The notes under the pieces: model-generated | The model's database searches: none | Seen by the model: the letters and a program-made list of their open reading frames with translations, nothing else | What the model was told of the DNA's origin: nothing | In this document: in pieces, positions 1 through 9,342 of the stretch | How positions within the stretch are numbered: position 1 is the first letter of the stretch | How the letters are laid out: the number at the start of each line of letters is the position of its first letter | From: Sandarakinorhabdus glacialis | GTDB taxonomy: Bacteria > Pseudomonadota > Alphaproteobacteria > Sphingomonadales > Sphingomonadaceae | Direction of reading: 5' to 3' | Assembly (NCBI RefSeq): GCF_014643455.1 | Contig: NZ_BMJM01000001.1 | Span: forward strand, 62,001-126,000 | Length of the DNA stretch: 64,000 nucleotides | Translations under genes and position numbers: made by a program

Positions 1-258
1 CAGCACGGCAGCCTCAACCCCGCCGGCGAGCACCAGGGTGACCTGCCCAACATGGTGGTCGGCGACGATCGCCGCGGCAGCCTCGATGCCGTCCGCCCGG
101 GCCTGCGTCTCAGCGACGGCACCATGCCGCTGCTCGATGCCGACGGCGCCGCCATCGTGGTCCATGCCCAGCCCGATGACTATCGCACCGATCCCGCCGG
201 CAACGCCGGGCAACGCATCGCGTGCGGCGTCCTCGCCCATGGAAAACCGGCGGCCTGA
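1..258 (+). CDS. sodC: Superoxide dismutase [Cu-Zn], C-terminal part (5' end outside window)
   Basis: Open from the first base to a TGA at 256-258, giving about 85 residues. The fragment reads HGSLNPAGEHQGDLPN and then LLDADGAAIVVHAQPDDY, followed by a CGV near the end. In Cu/Zn superoxide dismutases these blocks are the zinc-loop region, the active-site/electrostatic-loop stretch with the conserved His and Asp, and the disulfide Cys region. The family dismutates superoxide and in proteobacteria is usually periplasmic. The signal peptide and the first copper ligands would lie upstream, so location cannot be checked. The tRNA gene that follows points the other way. Confidence 0.88.
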   Translation, partial: QHGSLNPAGEHQGDLPNMVVGDDRRGSLDAVRPGLRLSDGTMPLLDADGAAIVVHAQPDDYRTDPAGNAGQRIACGVLAHGKPAA

Positions 259-276
259 ATGTGTGGAAAGATGCGC

Positions 277-354
277 TGGGGCGATCGACGGGGATTGAAC
301 CCGCAACCTCCGGTACCACAAACCGGCGCTCTAACCAATTGAGCTACGATCGCC
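277..354 (-). tRNA. tRNA-His (anticodon GTG)
   Basis: On the minus strand a complete cloverleaf can be drawn. It begins with the extra 5' G typical of tRNA-His, paired to a C discriminator, and CCA is encoded at the 3' end. The anticodon stem is CCGGT/ACCGG around the loop TTGTGGT, placing anticodon GTG at 317-319. The D-loop (AGCTCAATTGGTTAGAGC) and T-arm (GGTTCAATCCC) fit consensus. Confidence 0.97.
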
Positions 355-511
355 GCGCAAGGCGGTGCAGATAGAGGAGCATTGCCGCTCGCGCAAGCGT
401 GCTTTGCAAACACCGGCGCAAGCGCCCTTTTTCGGCCTTCCCTCGCCGCCGCAGTTCATTTATTGCGCGTCACTGAAATATCCTGAAACCCAACAGCCAG
501 GCCAATTCGCA

Positions 512-1552
512 ATGATCTTCGATGCTCTCGATTTCGACGCCCATGAGGTGCTGCATTTCGGCCACGACGCCGCAACCGGGCTCAAGACGATCATCGCCAT
601 CCATTCGACCCATCTCGGGCCGGCGGCGGGCGGTTGCCGCTGGTGGACCTATGCCAGCGATGCCGAGGCGGTCACCGACGCCCTCCGCCTGTCGCGAGGC
701 ATGAGCTACAAAAACGCCATGGCCGGCTTGCCGATGGGCGGCGGCAAGGGCGTCATCCTGAAATTCGATGCCGCCCCCAAGACCGAATCGCTGCTCGAAG
801 CCTTTGGCCGCACCGTCGATTCGCTCGGCGGCCGCTACGTCACTGCCGAGGATGTCGGCATGTCGGACGCCGACATGACGGTGATTGCGCGGCAGACCCG
901 CCACGTCTCCGGCCTGCCCAGCGCTGCCGGCGCCGCCGGCGGCAACCCCGGTCCATCGACCGCGGAGGGCATCTTTGTCGGCATGCGCGCCGCCATCGCC
1001 CATGCGCTCGGCAAGCGTGATTTCGCCGGCGTTCGCGTCGCCATCCAGGGTCTTGGCAGTGTTGGCGGCGCCCTCGCCGAAAAGCTCGCCGTTGCCGGCG
1101 CCGTGCTGACCCTCGCCGACATCGACGACGCCCGCGCTCGCGCCTATGCCGCCCGCCTGGGCGGCACCGCCGTCCCTGTATCGCAGATCGCCACCACCGA
1201 CGCCGACGTCTTCAGCCCCAACGCGCTTGGCGCCGGTCTCGACGCCGAAACCATCGACGGCCTCAGGGTCGCCGTCGTCGCCGGCGCCGCCAACAACCAG
1301 CTCGCCACCCCCACCGACGGCGCCCGCCTCCACGCCCGCGGCATCCTATACGCGCCGGATTACGTCATCAACGCCGGCGGCATCATCAATGTCGCCGCCG
1401 AGTATCTGGGGCAGGGCGACGCGGCCTCGGTGGCCCGCGCCATCGCCCGCATCGAAGGCCGCCTCGCCGACATCTTCGCGGTCGCCAAGGCCGAAAACCT
1501 GCCGACCGATGCCGTCGCCGACAGCATGGCCCGCAAACTCATCGGGCGGTAG
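512..1552 (+). CDS. Glu/Leu/Phe/Val dehydrogenase family protein (leucine dehydrogenase-like)
   Basis: 346 residues from ATG 512; an upstream in-frame extension exists but lacks family similarity and would run towards the tRNA. The family oxidatively deaminates amino acids to 2-oxo acids with NAD(P)+ in the cytoplasm. The N-terminal substrate domain has THLGPAAGGCRWW, then K67 in SYKNAMAG and K79 in GLPMGGGKGV, matching the two active-site lysines of leucine dehydrogenases (K68 and K80 there). The dinucleotide fold follows at about residues 170-195 with GLGSVGGAL. Length fits the short hexameric/octameric leucine/phenylalanine dehydrogenase type. Whether the preferred substrate is leucine, valine or phenylalanine cannot be decided here. 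Confidence 0.88.
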   Translation: MIFDALDFDAHEVLHFGHDAATGLKTIIAIHSTHLGPAAGGCRWWTYASDAEAVTDALRLSRGMSYKNAMAGLPMGGGKGVILKFDAAPKTESLLEAFGRTVDSLGGRYVTAEDVGMSDADMTVIARQTRHVSGLPSAAGAAGGNPGPSTAEGIFVGMRAAIAHALGKRDFAGVRVAIQGLGSVGGALAEKLAVAGAVLTLADIDDARARAYAARLGGTAVPVSQIATTDADVFSPNALGAGLDAETIDGLRVAVVAGAANNQLATPTDGARLHARGILYAPDYVINAGGIINVAAEYLGQGDAASVARAIARIEGRLADIFAVAKAENLPTDAVADSMARKLIGR

Positions 1553-1557
1553 TCGCT

Positions 1558-1613
1558 TCCCTCTCCCCTTGAGGGAGAGGGCGACTCGGCCCCTTGGCCG
1601 GCGGGGAGAGGGG
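1558..1613. repeat. Intergenic palindromic repeat, type I copy
   Basis: Two GC-rich hairpins follow the dehydrogenase stop codon. The first is CCCTCTCCC / GGGAGAGGG; the second is a GGCC/GGCC hairpin inside a spacer starting GCGACTCGG, closed by GGGGAGAGGGG. Related copies lie at 13957-14011, 63118-63176 and, inverted, 32517-32572. It sits between convergent genes, so it may also end transcription. Confidence 0.75.
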
Positions 1614-1640
1614 TTTCTTCTTCCTGACAGCAAGCAAAGA

Positions 1641-1762
1641 ACAGCAAGAAGCACGGGCAAAGCCCGCGCCGTCGGAAGGGCTCGGCGGAAGTCTCCGCCG
1701 CCCCACCGGCCGAGCTTGCGCGAGTCCGCGTCCAGCTGCGCTGGCCGGCGGCCGCGCGGCGC
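1641..1762. repeat. Structured multi-hairpin repeat, copy A
   Basis: About 120 bases that align with 20461-20580. Three hairpins are visible: CGGGC-AAA-GCCCG (1654-1666), GGCGGA-AGTC-TCCGCC (1684-1699) and CCAGC-TGC-GCTGG (1732-1744). Each has a counterpart of different sequence but intact pairing in the other copy. It lies between the convergent dehydrogenase and tamB genes and abuts the tamB stop codon. Confidence 0.6.
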
Positions 1763-4700
1763 TAATAATCCCGCTTCCACCTCAAGTTCACACTCGTCCC
1801 CCCCAACGTCGCCACTTCCGACAAGATCGAAAGCGACCGCGTCAGCGAAACCTCGATCCGCGTCGCCGTATAGCCCTGCGCATCGGTCGCCAGCTCGACA
1901 TAGACGTTGCGCCCGATGTATTGCCCCGCCGCCAGCGCCGTCCGCCGGCCTGTCGCCTCGTCCGCCGGCAGGATCCGCAGCCGGTCGATACCGAGCCCCT
2001 TGCGCACCGCATTGATCGGATTGAACCCGCCGCCGCCACCGCGCAATGCCGTCAGCGCGCCGGCCAGTTGCAATGCCTCCGGTGCCGACAGGTTCGATAC
2101 CGATTCGCCGAACAATATGCGGCTCAGCACCTCGTCCTCGGGCACCGCCGGAATTGAGCTGAAGCGGATCTCGGGCCGCGTCGCCGTGCCGAGGATCGAC
2201 AGTTGCGCCGTAAAGCCCGAGGCGCTGCTTTCGGCCGCGATATCGATCTGCGGATCCGGCGGAAAACCGCCCTGGAATCGCAGGTCGCCGCGGGTCAGCG
2301 TGAAACGCTTGCCGGCAAAATCATAGTCGCCGCGGATCAACTCGACCCGGCCGGTGATTTCGGGGGTCGTGGCGCCGCCCTTGACCCGCAGGTCGGCGCG
2401 CCATTCGGTCTCCAACCCCATGCCACTGACGTAAATCCGGCGATCGGCATCGACTTCGAGGTCGAGCAGCCAGCGCGTCGGCGGCGCATAGATCGCGACC
2501 CGCCGCCCGAGCACATGCGTATTCTTTTCGGTGACCACCAGCACCGGCACTTGCGCCGCCGCCGTCCGGCCCAGACGAAACGCCGCGCGTTCGATCTTCA
2601 GCTTGCCGGAAACCACGCCGCCATATTCATCGGTCGCGATCCGGACATTGCCCGTCGCCGTGCCGCTCAGATCATCGCGGCCGAGCAACTGGGCGTTCTT
2701 CATCGCCAGCCGGATATCGATCGGGAAACTGCGTGCGGCCGAAAGATCGATGCCGCCGGTGCCCGAGATAGTGCCGGTCGGCCCGGCGCGCGCCGTGAAT
2801 CTTGTCAGTTCAAGCCGTGAATTGACGAACCGGCTGTCGAGCGAGGCCCTGTCGAACACCGCACCCAGCACCGTGCTTTCGACCCGGGCGCCCTCGCTGC
2901 GCATCGTCCCCGTCAGCTTGGGATCGCCGAGCACGCCGTTCATGTCGGCGATGATCGACAGCGGCCCGCGCACGCTGATGGCATCGTTGCCGGCCAGGCC
3001 CCACAGCGCTTCGGCCGGGCCGTTGTAACGCAGTTGCGCGAACACCGGGCTGGCAAACAACCGTTCGCGCAGCGGTGCATCGCCGGCGGGAATTGGACCG
3101 ACCCTTGCCTGCGCGCGGCCCTCGACCTTGCCGCCGCGCACGATGACGGCCTTGGCGACACCTCCGGCCGCCGTCAGTTCGGCGTTGACGCCGACATCGA
3201 TCGGCGTCGAGGCCGAGGCAATCGTTGCGCGCGACAGGCTGTTGAGCCGCAGGCTGGCGGTGCCGACCGGGACGTTGCCCGCCGTAAGCGCCATGTCGAT
3301 GGTGCCGGTGATCCGCCCGGTAAAATCGAGCTTCGGATTGATCGCCGACAGGATCGATACCGAGACACGGTCGAATTTTGCCTTCAATCGCTTGTCCGCG
3401 CCGAACTCACCCGAAAGCTCGGCCTTGCCCCCCGGCGTGATGATGCTCACCGGCGCCAGGATCCAGCTGTCCGGCGTCCGCGTGATGATGGCCGGGCCGC
3501 TCATCGTGATCGGCGTTGCATCGAGCTTGCCGCTGGCGGTGATCTCGATGCGCTCGGGCGCGAGGTCGGCGCTGATATTCACATTGAACGGGATATCGGT
3601 GCTGCCGCTGGCGCTTGCCTTGGCGGTGCCCCGCCCATCGGCGTAGCTGACATTGCCTTGCAGCCGGTCGATGCGCAGGCCGTTGCGCACGATCCCGAGC
3701 CCATCGAAGGTGCCGGTCACGCTCGGGCCACTTTCGGGAAACAGCACCGCCAGTTTCAGCGTGCCGCTGTCGATAAGCACCGGCGTCGCGAAGTTCAGGC
3801 TCGCGGTTTTTGCGGCGACCGATACGGCGACGCGCTGGACCCCGTCCTGCCCGGCAAATTCCGCGGTGCCGTTCACGCCTGGCCCCGTCAGGCCGAGCGT
3901 CCCGGCAAACAGACCGTCCGCGGTCTGGACGATGGTGCCACTGCCGGTCATGCCGCCGATCGTGGCTCTCGTCAGCTCGATGGCCAGCGGCGCGATTTCG
4001 GTGCGCGCCAGCCCGTCGACTGTCACCGGTCCCAGGCTCGATCCAGCCGCCGCGGCAAACCGCCAGCCGCCGGGTTCGGGCGCGACCCGCCCCTTCACAT
4101 CGACCAGGCCAACCCCCAGCCCGGGCTTGGCCAGCGTGAAATCGATCGTCGGCGTCATCGTCGGCCCGGCGACCGCCAGCGTCAGCGGACCATAATTCTT
4201 CGATACACCGGCGGCCTTGATCGCCAGGATCCCCGACGCCGAGCGGCTGCCGTTCGCCGTCAGGCTGAGCCCAGGCGACACCAGCCTGGCGTTGCGAAAC
4301 ACCAGCGCCATGTCGCCGCTTAGGACGAATTCGGTGGTCAGCCGCGGCAGGCCTTGCGTGATCGCCGCAACGCCCTTGTTGTCGAGCCGCCGCACCGCAA
4401 CGCCGGCCGTTCCCGAGACGCGCACGCCGCCGCCGGCAGGGACGATCCGCACATTCGCGTTGATGTCGGCGACGCCTTGCCCGGCGATCACAAAACGCGG
4501 CATCGCGCCTTTCACCGTCACCAGGAAATCCCTGGCGCCGCGGAAAGCCATCGTCGCTGTACCGCTGACCCGGTCCGACCGGAACGCCAGCCGGTTCGAC
4601 ACCGCCCGGCCGCCCTCCAGCGCGATCGGCCCCTCGACGCGGACATTGGTCAGCAACGGATCGACATTGGGCCCAAGGCCGGTCACCCGCCGCACGGTGG

Positions 4701-5979
4701 CGCGCACCGGCACCACCCAAGGCCCGGCACCGCCGCGAATGACGCCCGAAACGCCAAGCTCGGTCGCGATCACATTGCCCCAGGCGATCGACGGCGCAGT
4801 CACCCGGTAATCGATCACCGGCGACCCGAAGGTGCCGTCGATCGTCGCCGCCAGCCGCAGATTGCGTGCCTTCAGCTTCGGGCTGATGACGCGCGTGTCG
4901 AGCAGCCGCGCATTGACGACCAGCCCGCGGAACGTCTCCGCTCCCATCTCGACGACGCCGCGCATGTCGACCGCCAGCGCCCGGCTGTTGAAGCGTGCAT
5001 CGATATCGGCGTTGCGGTCGGCAATCCGCGCCGTCGCATCGATCGCCAGCACCGGCGAAACCAGTTGCGCCGACATGCCCGACAACAGCCGTGCCGGCAT
5101 CGCATCGCCGCGAATGGTGAACAGCCCGGATGCGCCCGAGACCGCGATGTCGGCCAATGGCGCCCCGCCCAGCCGGGCATCGAGCCGGCCTTTCCAGACC
5201 TGCCAGCTGCCGTCGCCGCGCAGCACCACCTGCAGCGGCTGTTTCAGCCCGAGAATGCCGGCGATCACGCCGCCGCGCGGCGCGGTGACCTGCGCATCGA
5301 TATCGAACTTGTTGTTGTCGGGCTCGGCATCGAGCTTGAGCCTGACCGCATCGCCGCTGGCTGCCAGCCCGGTCCCCGCCTGGCCGCTCCCCGTAGCGCC
5401 AAGCGCCACCGCATCGAATTCGACCTTGGCCCGCCCGGCCCGGATATCGATGACGCTGTCGACCGAGATCACGCGTCGTTGCCCCGATACCGGCGGCTCA
5501 AGGATCATCCGATCGACCTTGAACCGCGCGATATCGAAATCGAAATCCGGCAATATGGTGTCGCTGGGATTGAGCTTGGGCCCGCGCAGGACCCGCGCTT
5601 CGGGCGCATACGCCGATCGCACCGTCAGCGTCCCGCGGATCAGGTCGAGCGGCCGCCAATCGAGGTCGAGCCGCTTCACCTCGGCAAAAACCCCCTTGGG
5701 GTCGCCGATGGTCATGTCGTGGAGCACTGCCTTGCCAAAGATCGATCCGTCGATCCGCCCGACCCGCACGAACAGCCCCGACGCCGGCGAATAAAGCGGC
5801 AATTGCCTGACGACGAAAGCCCGCCCGCTATCGCTATCGAGCCAGCGCAGCGCCCCGAACGCCAGTACGCCGAGCAGCAGCACCAGCATCACGACGGCTG
5901 ACAACACCCGCGCGACCACGCGTCCCCGCCGCTTCTGCGCCGGCATGACTTCGACGTCCGGGGCCACGGCGTCGTCCAT
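1762..5979 (-). CDS. tamB: Translocation and assembly module protein TamB
   Basis: 1405 residues. An N-terminal transmembrane anchor (about residues 18-45, after a short basic stretch with KRRGR) is followed by a very long region of repeated beta-strand sequence and a C-terminal TamB (DUF490) domain at about 1070-1405, which includes the run RGDYDFAGKRFTL and ends in RWKRDY. TamB spans the periplasm from the inner membrane and works with the outer-membrane barrel TamA in outer-membrane protein assembly and envelope lipid transport. Its ATG overlaps the tamA stop by one base (TGATG), so the pair is translationally coupled. Length is in the usual 1200-1500 range. Confidence 0.93.
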   Translation of the reverse strand: MDDAVAPDVEVMPAQKRRGRVVARVLSAVVMLVLLLGVLAFGALRWLDSDSGRAFVVRQLPLYSPASGLFVRVGRIDGSIFGKAVLHDMTIGDPKGVFAEVKRLDLDWRPLDLIRGTLTVRSAYAPEARVLRGPKLNPSDTILPDFDFDIARFKVDRMILEPPVSGQRRVISVDSVIDIRAGRAKVEFDAVALGATGSGQAGTGLAASGDAVRLKLDAEPDNNKFDIDAQVTAPRGGVIAGILGLKQPLQVVLRGDGSWQVWKGRLDARLGGAPLADIAVSGASGLFTIRGDAMPARLLSGMSAQLVSPVLAIDATARIADRNADIDARFNSRALAVDMRGVVEMGAETFRGLVVNARLLDTRVISPKLKARNLRLAATIDGTFGSPVIDYRVTAPSIAWGNVIATELGVSGVIRGGAGPWVVPVRATVRRVTGLGPNVDPLLTNVRVEGPIALEGGRAVSNRLAFRSDRVSGTATMAFRGARDFLVTVKGAMPRFVIAGQGVADINANVRIVPAGGGVRVSGTAGVAVRRLDNKGVAAITQGLPRLTTEFVLSGDMALVFRNARLVSPGLSLTANGSRSASGILAIKAAGVSKNYGPLTLAVAGPTMTPTIDFTLAKPGLGVGLVDVKGRVAPEPGGWRFAAAAGSSLGPVTVDGLARTEIAPLAIELTRATIGGMTGSGTIVQTADGLFAGTLGLTGPGVNGTAEFAGQDGVQRVAVSVAAKTASLNFATPVLIDSGTLKLAVLFPESGPSVTGTFDGLGIVRNGLRIDRLQGNVSYADGRGTAKASASGSTDIPFNVNISADLAPERIEITASGKLDATPITMSGPAIITRTPDSWILAPVSIITPGGKAELSGEFGADKRLKAKFDRVSVSILSAINPKLDFTGRITGTIDMALTAGNVPVGTASLRLNSLSRATIASASTPIDVGVNAELTAAGGVAKAVIVRGGKVEGRAQARVGPIPAGDAPLRERLFASPVFAQLRYNGPAEALWGLAGNDAISVRGPLSIIADMNGVLGDPKLTGTMRSEGARVESTVLGAVFDRASLDSRFVNSRLELTRFTARAGPTGTISGTGGIDLSAARSFPIDIRLAMKNAQLLGRDDLSGTATGNVRIATDEYGGVVSGKLKIERAAFRLGRTAAAQVPVLVVTEKNTHVLGRRVAIYAPPTRWLLDLEVDADRRIYVSGMGLETEWRADLRVKGGATTPEITGRVELIRGDYDFAGKRFTLTRGDLRFQGGFPPDPQIDIAAESSASGFTAQLSILGTATRPEIRFSSIPAVPEDEVLSRILFGESVSNLSAPEALQLAGALTALRGGGGGFNPINAVRKGLGIDRLRILPADEATGRRTALAAGQYIGRNVYVELATDAQGYTATRIEVSLTRSLSILSEVATLGGTSVNLRWKRDY

Positions 5980-7973
5980 CAGAACGCCTGGCCGATCGAC
6001 ACATAGAACGCCGCCCTGGGCTCACCCTCGCGCCGCGCGATCGGTGTCGCGATATCGATGCGCACCGGCCCGAAGCTGGTAAAATAACGCAGCCCGATGC
6101 CGACGCCGTAGCGCAGGTCGGTAAACTTGGGCAGCGACGTCGGATAAACCTGCCCGGCGTCGACAAAGCCGACGACGCCAAGGTCGCTGCCGAACGCCTC
6201 GAAGCGATACCGCACCTCCGCCGACGCCTCGACCAGACTGTTGCCCCCGGTCGGTGAACCCTCGGCATCCTGCGGCCCGACGCCCTGGTAGTCATAACCG
6301 CGCACCGACCCGCCGCCGCCTGCATAGAACCGCCGGTCCGGCGCGATCCGTCCCCGCTCGGCCCCGGCGATGCCGCCGACATGCATCCGGCCCGCCAGCA
6401 CGAAGTCGCCGAACGGCTGGTACACGCTGCCGTCGACCTGCAGCTTCACATAGTTGAAGTTCTGCCCGCTGCGCAGCGAGAATTCCGGCGATACCCGCCC
6501 AGACAGCCGAAATCCCTTTGACGGGTTGAGCAGGTCGTCGGACCGATCCCAGGTAATGGCGCCGGGAAACGCCAGGATGAAATAGGTGTTGTTCGGATCG
6601 TCCGGCGCCGACCGGTCACGCTGCCGCGTCGCCAGCAATTCGACGCCGACCGAATAGGTGATCGGCTTCTGCCAAATGATATTCGATTCGCGATCGATGG
6701 CCGCCAGCACACCGACGGTCGTCGCATCGAAAGCGTCCTGCTGTTCCGCCGTGAACCCGCCCCGCAGCGTCAACGACTGGTCGCGCCGGCGGAAATTGCG
6801 CTTGCGAATTTCACCCGTTAGAACCTGTTCGCGCTCGGCCGCGACGACGCGCGCGGTAAAGGCGCCTTCCGGCTGGAACAGGTTGCGATGCGTCCAGCTG
6901 CCCTCGACGCGAATGCCCTGCCCGGTTGAATAACCGACGCTGGCCGCAATCGTCCGCGCCGGCGCCGCCTCGGTCGTGATCTGCAGGTCGACGACCTGTG
7001 TCCCGTCCGCCTGTATCGCCCCGGCGACCGGTCGAACCGAAACCGTGCCGAACAACCCGGTATGAATGAGCGCCCGGCGCAGGTCGTCGCGGCCGGCGTC
7101 GGTGAACGGATCCCCCGGCTTGAACCGCGCCAGCAGCGCCAGGTGCTTGTCGTCGAAGCCTTGCAGCGCGCCCGACATGCGCAGCGCGCCGTGGACGCCC
7201 GGCTTGCCGAGATCGATCGTCTGCAGCAACGTCGCCGTCCGCGTCGCATGATCGATCACGATGTCGGGCTTGCCGACCACCGCAAAGGCATAGCCCGCAT
7301 CGGCCAGCTTCACCGCGATGGCGTCCTGCCCGGCATTCACCCGCGCCGCGTCGACGGTATCGCCGACCTTGATGCCGAGCAGCGGCTTGACGATACCCAG
7401 CGGATCGCCGCCGATCGCCTCCGCCGGCGCTACGACGCTAATTGAATCAAAGGTATAGATCGGCCCCGCCGTGACCGTCATCGCGATACTGGTCTTGCCG
7501 CCGACCTGCACCGGCGCCGTCAACGCTACCGCCGTATTGCCGCCATAGTGTCCGATCGAGCGCAGCAGCTGGTCGATCAGGTCGCGGTCCTCGGTTGTCC
7601 GCCGGTTTATCTGCGCCAGGTTCGCCGGTTGCCCGCGCTTGGTCCATAGCGACGACAGCTCGCGAAACTGTGTCTCCAACCCCAGCTCCGCCAGGCCCGT
7701 CACCGCAACCATGTAGCTGACATCGCCCGCCACCTCGACCGGCTCGCCATCGGTCGTGGTCTCGACCGTCGGCCATGCGACATTGCCCGGCAACGGCGCA
7801 AAATCCTCGAGCTGCGGTGCCCCTTGCGGCATCGGCACAGGCCCCGCGTCCGGCGGCGCAGCAGCAACCGGCGTCGTATCCTGCGCCCGCGCCGCCCCGG
7901 CCAGCAGAACCACGCCCGAAACCAGCAACGCCCTGCGAAAATACCTCGAATTGGGGCTGCCGGCAAAATCCAC
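5979..7973 (-). CDS. tamA: TamA outer-membrane barrel (BamA/Omp85 family)
   Basis: 664 residues from a GTG start at 7973; no better ATG is seen. A signal peptide is visible at the N-terminus (RRALLVSGVVLLAGAARA, cleavage near ARAQ). POTRA-like repeats occupy about residues 50-300, for example GKTSIAMTVTAGPIYTFDSI and PVAGAIQADGTQVVDLQI. The C-terminal half is a 16-strand Omp85 barrel with the GGGGSVRGYDYQ segment typical of the lid-lock loop and a final strand ending in an aromatic residue (YVSIGQAF). Forms the TAM complex with the coupled downstream tamB. Both genes read away from the small membrane-protein gene at 8115. Confidence 0.92.
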   Translation of the reverse strand: MDFAGSPNSRYFRRALLVSGVVLLAGAARAQDTTPVAAAPPDAGPVPMPQGAPQLEDFAPLPGNVAWPTVETTTDGEPVEVAGDVSYMVAVTGLAELGLETQFRELSSLWTKRGQPANLAQINRRTTEDRDLIDQLLRSIGHYGGNTAVALTAPVQVGGKTSIAMTVTAGPIYTFDSISVVAPAEAIGGDPLGIVKPLLGIKVGDTVDAARVNAGQDAIAVKLADAGYAFAVVGKPDIVIDHATRTATLLQTIDLGKPGVHGALRMSGALQGFDDKHLALLARFKPGDPFTDAGRDDLRRALIHTGLFGTVSVRPVAGAIQADGTQVVDLQITTEAAPARTIAASVGYSTGQGIRVEGSWTHRNLFQPEGAFTARVVAAEREQVLTGEIRKRNFRRRDQSLTLRGGFTAEQQDAFDATTVGVLAAIDRESNIIWQKPITYSVGVELLATRQRDRSAPDDPNNTYFILAFPGAITWDRSDDLLNPSKGFRLSGRVSPEFSLRSGQNFNYVKLQVDGSVYQPFGDFVLAGRMHVGGIAGAERGRIAPDRRFYAGGGGSVRGYDYQGVGPQDAEGSPTGGNSLVEASAEVRYRFEAFGSDLGVVGFVDAGQVYPTSLPKFTDLRYGVGIGLRYFTSFGPVRIDIATPIARREGEPRAAFYVSIGQAF

Positions 7974-8114
7974 GCTTCGGCTCTACCGCAGGGCGCCGCT
8001 GGCGCAAAGCTATCGTATCGGCCGCGCAGGCAGGGGGCGAATCATCCGGCCGGCCATGGCCGAAATGCCACACCTGGCTGGCGTCCGGGTCACCTCCCGT
8101 GCGAAGGCTGCGCG

Positions 8115-8306
8115 ATGAACACCCCTCCCGCCGATCCCCCTTCGCGCCCACCCGCCCTCGGCGGCGGCTGCCTGATCGCCGCCGGCCTCGTGCTCGGCCC
8201 GGTTCTCGGGCTCCTGTTCAACCAGACGTCGCTCGGCCTCATCCTGGGTGCCGTCATCGGCGTCGCCGCGGCCGTCATCCTGACGGTGCTCGACAAGCGC
8301 CGCTGA
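8115..8306 (+). CDS. Small two-helix membrane protein, unknown function
   Basis: 63 residues: a proline-rich N-terminus (NTPPADPPSRPPALG), then two hydrophobic helices (GCLIAAGLVLGPVLGLLF and LGLILGAVIGVAAAVILTVL) joined by NQTS, and a basic DKRR tail. The ATG has only a weak upstream Shine-Dalgarno. It lies alone between the tamA promoter region and the convergent S24 repressor gene, 13 bases from its stop. The helices resemble glycine-rich membrane-packing segments, but I recognise no family. Confidence 0.65.
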   Translation: MNTPPADPPSRPPALGGGCLIAAGLVLGPVLGLLFNQTSLGLILGAVIGVAAAVILTVLDKRR

Positions 8307-8319
8307 CGCCCCCGCGGCC

Positions 8320-9000
8320 TCAGTTCAGCCGCCGCCCGACCCAGACCACGCGCCCGATCACCGAGACCCCGGCCGGATCGCAATCGTCCCAACTCGGATA
8401 GGCATCATTGTCGCTGCGGATTGCCAGCCGCCGCGTCGCCGGGTTCACCGACAGCCGCTTGACCAGCAGCGCACCATCGGTGCGCAGCACATAGATGCCG
8501 TCGCGCAGCCGCTCGCGGTCGTCGGTATCGACCAGGATCTGGTCGCCATCCGCCAGCGTCGGCAGCATCGAATCGCCCGCCACGCCGATCACCGACAATG
8601 CCTCGGGCCGCCCGGTGGCGATCGTCCGAACCCAATTCGACTGGAACGCGATCGCCGCCAATGGGGCCTCGCTGTCCGGCTCTGCGCCGGCGCCCGCCGA
8701 TGCACCGACATCGAGCTGCGGGATCAGCACATAATCCTCGGCGCGCTGGACCAGCCCCGGCCGCGCCAGCACCGCCCGCGCGGCACTGTCGTCGGGCCCA
8801 CCGAGCAGCCGCTCGGCAATGCCGAAATGCCCGGCCAACACCCGCCGATCGGTTTCGGACAGCCGCCGGGGCACGCCGCGCTTGACGAATTGCTGGATGT
8901 AAGTGGGGTTGCGACCGAGCCGCCGCGACAGCGAGGCATAATCCTCGCCTCGCGCCGCGATCAACTCGTCCAACCGTTTGCGGATGGTCAAACTGTCCAT
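8320..9000 (-). CDS. Helix-turn-helix S24 peptidase-type repressor (CI/LexA-like)
   Basis: 226 residues from ATG 9000 (MDSLTIRK). The N-terminus (about 4-62) is an unusual helix-turn-helix (YASLSRRLGRNPTYIQQF). The C-terminus (about 88-226) is an S24/LexA-type self-cleaving domain with nucleophile S144 in GDSMLPTL and general base K181 in LLVKRL, both kept. An Ala/Gly-rich linker near residue 98-106 (VGASAGAGA) is a plausible self-cleavage region. Such proteins repress operons and are inactivated by RecA-stimulated cleavage or by direct signals. It is transcribed away from a small Cro-like gene, with about 140 bases between them that probably hold shared operators. Confidence 0.88.
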   Translation of the reverse strand: MDSLTIRKRLDELIAARGEDYASLSRRLGRNPTYIQQFVKRGVPRRLSETDRRVLAGHFGIAERLLGGPDDSAARAVLARPGLVQRAEDYVLIPQLDVGASAGAGAEPDSEAPLAAIAFQSNWVRTIATGRPEALSVIGVAGDSMLPTLADGDQILVDTDDRERLRDGIYVLRTDGALLVKRLSVNPATRRLAIRSDNDAYPSWDDCDPAGVSVIGRVVWVGRRLN

Positions 9001-9141
9001 AAGTCGCGGCACCTCCTCACCTGGTCCGCTTGAATCCGACCTTACCATAGTTTTTTACCTAGACTAGTAGGATTTAAGTCCGGATGAATGGGGAAACCAG
9101 TCGATTCGGATTGGTTTCTGCGTCGAAGGGGAGCCTGGGAA
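9001..9141. promoter_or_regulatory. Divergent regulatory region between S24 repressor and Cro-like gene
   Basis: 141 bases, clearly AT-richer than the flanks. It contains a CTAG-A-CTAG near-palindrome at about 9060-9068 between TTTTTTAC and TAGGATTTAAG, which could be an operator over a -10 element. A good Shine-Dalgarno (GAAGGGGAG, 9126-9134) precedes ATG 9142. The operator assignment is inference from position and symmetry only. Confidence 0.4.
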
Positions 9142-9342
9142 ATGAACTTGTTGCTGACAGTCGAACGACATTTGCGGTGCCAGTCCGTTGCGCCCTCGCG
9201 CTTCGGACGCGAGGTCGCGGGCGATCCGCGCTTCGTGTTTGATCTGCGCCGGGGACGGGAACCGCGCAAGATCACGCGGGACAGGGTGTTGGCATTTATC
9301 GCCCGCACCAGCGTTGCGCCAATTCGGGAGACGGTGCGATGA
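9142..9342 (+). CDS. Small Cro-like DNA-binding protein candidate
   Basis: 66 residues from ATG 9142, preceded at normal spacing by GAAGGGGAG. The stretch PSRFGREVAGDPRFVFDL followed by RRGREPRKITRDRVLAFI resembles a minimal helix-turn-helix: a short helix, a turn with GDP, and a second helix. I recall proteins with this pattern as conserved in sphingomonads, usually unnamed. Its position, divergent from a CI/LexA-like repressor, suggests a Cro or antagonist role; this is inference. Its stop overlaps the next gene's start (ATGA), so the two are coupled. Confidence 0.65.
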   Translation: MNLLLTVERHLRCQSVAPSRFGREVAGDPRFVFDLRRGREPRKITRDRVLAFIARTSVAPIRETVR